Of a stretch of DNA of 46,111 bases, positions 42,038 through 46,111 are shown piece after piece (the first letter of the stretch is position 1; each line of letters starts with the position of its first letter). The position numbers were made by a program, and so were the translations under genes. The notes under the pieces are model-generated. The model was not told the DNA's origin and ran no database searches. It worked only from the letters and a program-made list of their open reading frames with translations. This DNA is from Hyphomicrobiales bacterium. GTDB lineage: Bacteria > Pseudomonadota > Alphaproteobacteria > Rhizobiales > Rhizobiaceae. The stretch covers positions 1 through 46,111 of the forward strand of contig UBUL01000050.1 of the NCBI GenBank assembly GCA_900468625.1, in the 5' to 3' direction.

Positions 42038-42460
42038 TCAGTGTGCCACGTCCTTGCTGAGATTTCGCAATCGGATCTGATGATCGAGCCGCTCCAGTTG
42101 TCGGGTCGTCGTCTCGATCAGCCGCCCGATCTCCTGATAGGCCGTCCGCAGCCGCGAAAGTTCATTTCTGACCGCTTCCAGCGCGCGCTGGTCGCTGTCC
42201 TCTCCCGGTCCATCCCCCGACCCGGTCATGAGCCACGCCGGAGAAACATCGAAAAGAGCGGACATTTTGACGAGAGCGGATGACGTGGGTTCGGCGCGGT
42301 CGGATTCCCACGCCAGCATCGTCTCTTCGCTGACGCCAAGCTGACTGGCCAGCATTTCGAGACTGATTCCCGCGGCATCGCGGGCCATGGACAGGCGCCC
42401 GCCAAGCGTGTCGCCGCCTTCATCCGAAAAAACGGTCGTCTCTTGTTCTGGCTTGAACAT
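42038..42460 (-). CDS. XRE family helix-turn-helix regulator
   Basis: A 140-residue regulator. The helix-turn-helix of the Cro/CI (XRE) type spans about residues 20-75: GGRLSMARDAAGISLEMLA, QLGVSEETMLAWESDRAEP, then LVKMSALFDVSPAWLM. A C-terminal coiled-coil-like helix (about 95-135) probably mediates dimerisation. ATG 42460 has AGGAAAGGG at 9-bp spacing; the further in-frame ATG 42511 has no ribosome site. It is divergent from the DMT permease gene at 42678, which it may control. Confidence 0.88.
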   Translation of the reverse strand: MFKPEQETTVFSDEGGDTLGGRLSMARDAAGISLEMLASQLGVSEETMLAWESDRAEPTSSALVKMSALFDVSPAWLMTGSGDGPGEDSDQRALEAVRNELSRLRTAYQEIGRLIETTTRQLERLDHQIRLRNLSKDVAH

Positions 42461-42677
42461 CGGTGCGATCCCTTTCCTGGTCGCGCCGGCGATTTTGTGC
42501 GGCGCATTCATGTTTTAGCCGTTTCCAAAGCGCGAGATAGGTCTAAGGGCGTCATCCCGCCCTCGCGATCTGTCCCAATTGGAAAAGTGTGACATTTTTG
42601 GACGGTCGCTTCCGCCCTTCGCCATCGCTCCTGATCGCGCCTTGATTGCACGCCTTTCCTGTGTTTGATGTTCGCGC

Positions 42678-43613
42678 ATGCCCGTCTCTTCCGCCGTTCC
42701 CACACAAAAGAATCCGCTCAGAGGCATGACGATCATGGCAAGCTCCATGATCCTGCTGCCGACGATGGACGCGATCGCCAAATACATGGCGAGTTTCGAA
42801 GCCATGTCGCCCGGCCAGGTGACCTTCTATCGCTTCTTCTTTCAGCTCGTCTGCATGCTGCCGCTGCTGGTGACCGCAGCCGGGAGGTCGGCATTCTCGG
42901 CAAAGCGTCCATGGATGAACCTGCTGCGGGGCGCCCTGCATGGCGCTGCCAGCCTGCTCTTCTTCGCGGCGGTCAAATACATGCCGCTGGCCGATGTCTT
43001 TGCCATTTATTTCGTCGAACCTTTCATGCTGACGGCACTTTCGGCCCTGTTTCTCGGCGACAAGGTCGGCTGGAGGCGCTGGCTTGCGATCGTCATCGGC
43101 TTCGGCGGCGCGCTGATCGTCATCCAGCCCAGTTTTGCGATCTTCGGATTGAAGGCATTGCTGCCTGTGGCCTGCGCTTTTCTTTATGCGCTCTATCTCT
43201 TCATGAACCGCGCCGTCGGCGAAGCGGATTCGCCGCTGACGATGCAGATCATGGCGGGTGCCGGCGGCACTTTGTTCATGGCATTCGCTCTCTTTGCCGG
43301 CACATCCGCCGGCGTCGCCGATTTTGAACCTTCCCTCCCGACCTCGGCGCTCGGGCTTGTCCTGCTGCTGATCCTGGGCTCGATTTCAGGCTATGCGCAC
43401 ATGCTTGTCGTCAGGGCTTTCCGGTTGGCGCCGCTCTCACTGCTTGCCCCGTTCCAATATTTCGAGATCATTTCCGCTACCCTGCTCGGTTATGCGGTCT
43501 TCGGCGACTTTCCCAATCTTTCCAAATGGATCGGCATATCAATCATCGTCGGCTCCGGCCTCTTCATCATCTGGCGGGAACGCGTTCAGTCGAGATTGGA
43601 GAAGGCGGCGTGA
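42678..43613 (+). CDS. DMT family transporter (EamA)
   Basis: A 311-residue inner-membrane permease with about ten hydrophobic segments and two EamA repeats (about 17-150 and 160-295), in the drug/metabolite transporter superfamily. FFFQLVCMLPLLV, VFAIYFVEPFMLTALSALFLGD and PFQYFEIISATLLGYAVFGD are typical family positions at segment ends. ATG 42678 is used; ATG 42726 has an AGAGG upstream and is also possible. The substrate is unknown. Confidence 0.87.
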   Translation: MPVSSAVPTQKNPLRGMTIMASSMILLPTMDAIAKYMASFEAMSPGQVTFYRFFFQLVCMLPLLVTAAGRSAFSAKRPWMNLLRGALHGAASLLFFAAVKYMPLADVFAIYFVEPFMLTALSALFLGDKVGWRRWLAIVIGFGGALIVIQPSFAIFGLKALLPVACAFLYALYLFMNRAVGEADSPLTMQIMAGAGGTLFMAFALFAGTSAGVADFEPSLPTSALGLVLLLILGSISGYAHMLVVRAFRLAPLSLLAPFQYFEIISATLLGYAVFGDFPNLSKWIGISIIVGSGLFIIWRERVQSRLEKAA

Positions 43614-43694
43614 GCGCAAATATCTTGCGCATGGACCGCCGACGCAATTTATGGCTAAAACACTGACTGAATAGAGTATTTGGGCGGAGATTGC

Positions 43695-45704
43695 ATGTTC
43701 AAGAAAATCCTGATCGCCAACCGCGGCGAGATCGCCTGCCGTGTGATCAAGACTGCGCGCCGGATGGGCATCCTCACGGTCGCCGTCTATTCCGATGCCG
43801 ACCGCGATGCCCTGCATGTCGAAATGGCCGATGAAGCCGTCCATATCGGCCCACCTCCCGCCGCCGAAAGCTATCTCGTTGCCGACAAGATCATCGCCGC
43901 CTGCAAACAGACGGGCGCCGAGGCCGTTCACCCGGGTTACGGCTTTCTCTCGGAGCGCGCCTCCTTCTGCGCAGCGCTGGAGAAGGAAGGCATCGTCTTC
44001 ATCGGCCCGAAGCCGAAGGCGATCGAAGCCATGGGCGACAAGATCGAATCGAAGAAATTCGCCAATGCCGCCAAGGTCTCGACCGTTCCCGGCTATCTCG
44101 GCATTATCGACGACGCCGATCACGCCGAGAGGATCGCCGGCGAAATCGGCTATCCGGTCATGATCAAGGCATCTGCGGGCGGCGGCGGCAAGGGCATGCG
44201 CATCGCCTGGAGCAAGGACGAAGTGCGCGACGGCTTCGAGCGTGCCCGTTCGGAGGCAAAGAGCTCCTTCGGCGACGACCGCGTCTTCATCGAGAAATTC
44301 GTCGTCGATCCCCGCCATGTCGAAATCCAGGTACTGGCGGACTCCCATGGCAATGTCGTCTATCTTGGCGAACGCGAGTGCTCCATCCAGCGCCGAAACC
44401 AGAAGGTCGTAGAAGAAGCGCCCTCGCCTTTCCTTGACGAAGCGACACGCAAGGCCATGGGCGAACAATCCGTGGCGCTGGCCAAGGCCGTGGATTACCA
44501 GAGTGCCGGCACGGTCGAATTCATCGTCGATCGCGACAGGAACTTCTATTTCCTCGAAATGAACACCCGCCTGCAGGTCGAGCATCCGGTAACGGAGCTG
44601 GTGACCGGCATCGATCTGGTCGAGCAGATGATCCACATTGCCGCGGGTGACAGGCTGCCGTTCGAGCAGGCGGATATTAAGCTCGATGGCTGGGCGATCG
44701 AAAGCCGCCTCTATGCCGAGGATCCCTATCGCAACTTCCTGCCGTCGATCGGCCGCCTGACGCGCTATCGGCCGCCGCGCGAGGGCAAGACGGAAACGTC
44801 GATCGTGCGCAACGATACCGGCGTCTTCGAAGGCGCCGAGATCTCCATGTATTACGATCCGATGATCGCCAAGCTCTGCACCTGGGCTCCAACCAGGCTG
44901 AAAGCGATCGAAGCGATGGGAGAAGCCCTGGACGGCTTCGTCGTCGATGGAATCGAGCACAATATGCCTTTCCTCTCGGCGCTGATGAAGCATCCACGCT
45001 GGCGTGACGGCCGCCTCTCCACCGGATTCATTGCCGAGGAATATCCTGATGGTTTCGCGCCTGTAGCTCCGGACGAGGAGCAGACAGCCTTGCTGGCAGC
45101 CGTCGCTCTTTCCTGCGGCCTGATCGAAGCCAGCCGCCGCGAGCACTATGGCGACCGGTTGCGTCCCGCGGCCGGACCGTTGCGGGAAAACTGGATCGTC
45201 AAGCTCGGCGCAGATTACCTGCCGGTCGCGCTGCTCGAAGGTGTAGTAACCATCCCCTTCGAGATGGACATGCGGATGGACGGCAAGACCATGACTGTTG
45301 CAACCGACTGGCGCCCCGGCGACGCTGTCTGGACCGGTACGGTGGGCAGCCGCAAACTGACTGTGCAGATCCGTTCCGTCTTGAACGGCCTGCGCATCGA
45401 TTGGCAAGGCCTATCCGTCAGAGCCAAGGTGTTTACGCCGCGCCAGGCAGAGCTCGACAAGCTCATGCCGATAAAATTGCCGCCCGACACGTCGAAACTG
45501 CTGCTCTGCCCCATGCCTGGCCTTGTCGTGTCGATCGCCGTTGCCGAGGGTCAGGAGGTCAAGGCAGGCGAGACGCTCGCCATAGTCGAGGCGATGAAGA
45601 TGGAAAATGTCCTGCGCGCCGAACGTGATCTGGTTATCGGCAAGATCAACGCCAAGCCGGGTGAAAGCCTAGCCGTCGATGCTGTGATCATGGAATTCGC
45701 CTGA
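43695..45704 (+). CDS. pccA: propionyl-CoA carboxylase biotin-containing alpha subunit
   Basis: Biotin carboxylase plus biotin carboxyl carrier chain that carboxylates biotin with ATP and bicarbonate; its partner (PccB) is not in the window. The 669-residue protein has the biotin carboxylase domain (about 1-445: FKKILIANRGEIACRV, the ATP-grasp SAGGGGKGMRI, EMNTRLQVEHPVTE), a middle linker domain and a C-terminal biotinyl domain with the EAMKM motif, Lys635 being the biotin site. The length and C-terminus fit propionyl-CoA rather than acetyl-CoA carboxylase AccC. ATG 43695 is chosen; the TTG-initiated frame to 43680 adds five residues. Confidence 0.93.
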   Translation: MFKKILIANRGEIACRVIKTARRMGILTVAVYSDADRDALHVEMADEAVHIGPPPAAESYLVADKIIAACKQTGAEAVHPGYGFLSERASFCAALEKEGIVFIGPKPKAIEAMGDKIESKKFANAAKVSTVPGYLGIIDDADHAERIAGEIGYPVMIKASAGGGGKGMRIAWSKDEVRDGFERARSEAKSSFGDDRVFIEKFVVDPRHVEIQVLADSHGNVVYLGERECSIQRRNQKVVEEAPSPFLDEATRKAMGEQSVALAKAVDYQSAGTVEFIVDRDRNFYFLEMNTRLQVEHPVTELVTGIDLVEQMIHIAAGDRLPFEQADIKLDGWAIESRLYAEDPYRNFLPSIGRLTRYRPPREGKTETSIVRNDTGVFEGAEISMYYDPMIAKLCTWAPTRLKAIEAMGEALDGFVVDGIEHNMPFLSALMKHPRWRDGRLSTGFIAEEYPDGFAPVAPDEEQTALLAAVALSCGLIEASRREHYGDRLRPAAGPLRENWIVKLGADYLPVALLEGVVTIPFEMDMRMDGKTMTVATDWRPGDAVWTGTVGSRKLTVQIRSVLNGLRIDWQGLSVRAKVFTPRQAELDKLMPIKLPPDTSKLLLCPMPGLVVSIAVAEGQEVKAGETLAIVEAMKMENVLRAERDLVIGKINAKPGESLAVDAVIMEFA

Positions 45705-45863
45705 TCAAATCGGGGTATCGGGGTAAATTCCCGAAAAGTGTCCGGCGGTTGTTCGGCTAAAACCTCACAATTGCGACGCTAAGTGTCTGATTTTGGCTTG
45801 AGTCGCCCTGTGTGGCCATGGCAATGTCGCGCGGACCAAATCATAGCAGCAAGGGACGAGACC

Positions 45864-46111
45864 ATGGACGTAAGAGCAGCGGTTGCGGTTGCGGCGGGCA
45901 AGCCGCTCGAGGTGATGACGGTTCAGCTCGAGGGGCCAAAGGCCGGCGAAGTGCTGATCGAGGTCAAGGCGACCGGCATCTGCCACACCGATGATTTCAC
46001 GCTCTCAGGCGCCGATCCGGAAGGGCTGTTCCCGGCGATCCTCGGCCACGAGGGCGCCGGCATCGTCGTCGATGTCGGACCAGGCGTAACCTCGGTCAAG
46101 AAGGGCGATCA
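45864..46111 (+). CDS. adhC: class III alcohol dehydrogenase / S-(hydroxymethyl)glutathione dehydrogenase (5' part)
   Basis: The first 82 codons of a gene cut by the window end. The product is a zinc-dependent medium-chain dehydrogenase: RAAVAVAAGKPLEVMTVQLE at the start, then KATGICHTDDFTLSGADPEG with the first catalytic zinc Cys, and GHEGAGIVVDVGPGV with the second-position His. The Cys-His-Thr-Asp pattern is that of the glutathione-dependent formaldehyde dehydrogenase class. It starts after AAGGGACGAG. Separated from pccA by 159 bp. Confidence 0.93.
   Translation, partial: MDVRAAVAVAAGKPLEVMTVQLEGPKAGEVLIEVKATGICHTDDFTLSGADPEGLFPAILGHEGAGIVVDVGPGVTSVKKGD

Noticed and set aside
43539..45407. 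Very long open frame (over 600 codons) antisense to pccA
   Set aside because: High-GC genes often leave the opposite strand open. It has no signal, domain or ribosome site, and pccA carries complete family motifs.
1..46111. CRISPR arrays, prophage, integrase or transposase genes
   Set aside because: None is present; the only mobile-like item is the 226-bp element without its own transposase.

Overview
The window looks like chromosomal DNA of a Rhizobium-type alphaproteobacterium (Hyphomicrobiales, Rhizobiaceae). The evidence is the high GC content, many gene families typical of rhizobia (DUF1489, DUF2336, DUF599, PAS_5, bacterial transglutaminase-like cysteine peptidase, PilZ pairs, a propionyl-CoA carboxylase alpha chain of rhizobial type) and several copies of short palindromic intergenic repeats of the kind common in rhizobial genomes. 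No taxonomic search was run. There is no phage, plasmid, CRISPR, IS transposase or secretion island. Most of the window is ordinary housekeeping DNA with small accessory pieces between the core genes.

Layout. 1-5.4 kb: a citrate-synthase-family enzyme, a divergent LysR/LysE pair, a nickel/cobalt permease, and a rhodanese divergent from a GlxA-type (DJ-1 + AraC) regulator. 5.4-12.1 kb: pyrG, secG, tpiA and a secreted hydrolase on the minus strand, then parE on the plus strand followed by the decayed 3' end of a phytase-like esterase gene. 12.2-18.6 kb: AI-2E-type permease, GNAT, DUF2336 protein, a translationally coupled nitroreductase/flavin reductase pair, an unknown exported protein and a lysophospholipid acyltransferase. 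18.7-24.2 kb: thrS, yidD-DUF1697, a 226-bp MITE-like element, a NifU-like scaffold, folE and hisI. folE is bracketed by two inverted copies of one short repeat. 24.2-33.5 kb: patatin, CBS protein, rhomboid protease, PAS_5 protein, double-PilZ protein, proline iminopeptidase, transglutaminase-like peptidase, an anchored unknown protein and a DacC-like carboxypeptidase with a SPOR domain. 33.6-40.8 kb: DUF1489, sdaA, a run of membrane genes (DUF599, DUF1624 acyltransferase, ICMT-like methyltransferase), a MerR regulator with a clear operator, a peptide-deformylase homologue that has lost two metal ligands, an exported duplicated Cys-repeat protein, a small-RNA candidate and a 52-residue microprotein. 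40.9-46.1 kb: lipB, tRNA-Leu(GAG), an XRE regulator, a DMT permease, pccA and the 5' part of a class III alcohol dehydrogenase.

How the genes fit together. Most neighbours are independent housekeeping units: nucleotide synthesis (pyrG), protein export (secG, yidD), glycolysis (tpiA), chromosome segregation (parE), tRNA charging (thrS), pterin and histidine synthesis (folE, hisI), serine breakdown (sdaA), lipoylation (lipB) and propionyl-CoA carboxylation (pccA). Likely transcription units are nitroreductase + flavin reductase, yidD + DUF1697, and the DUF1624 + ICMT-like pair, possibly with DUF599 upstream.

I see no large undescribed multi-gene system. The most unusual items are the deformylase homologue that appears to have lost its metal site, the Cys-rich tail on the DUF1624 acyltransferase paired with a membrane methyltransferase, the scaffold lacking the third cysteine, the rhomboid leader with an intrinsic terminator, and the repeat elements that reach into the ends of yidD and folE.
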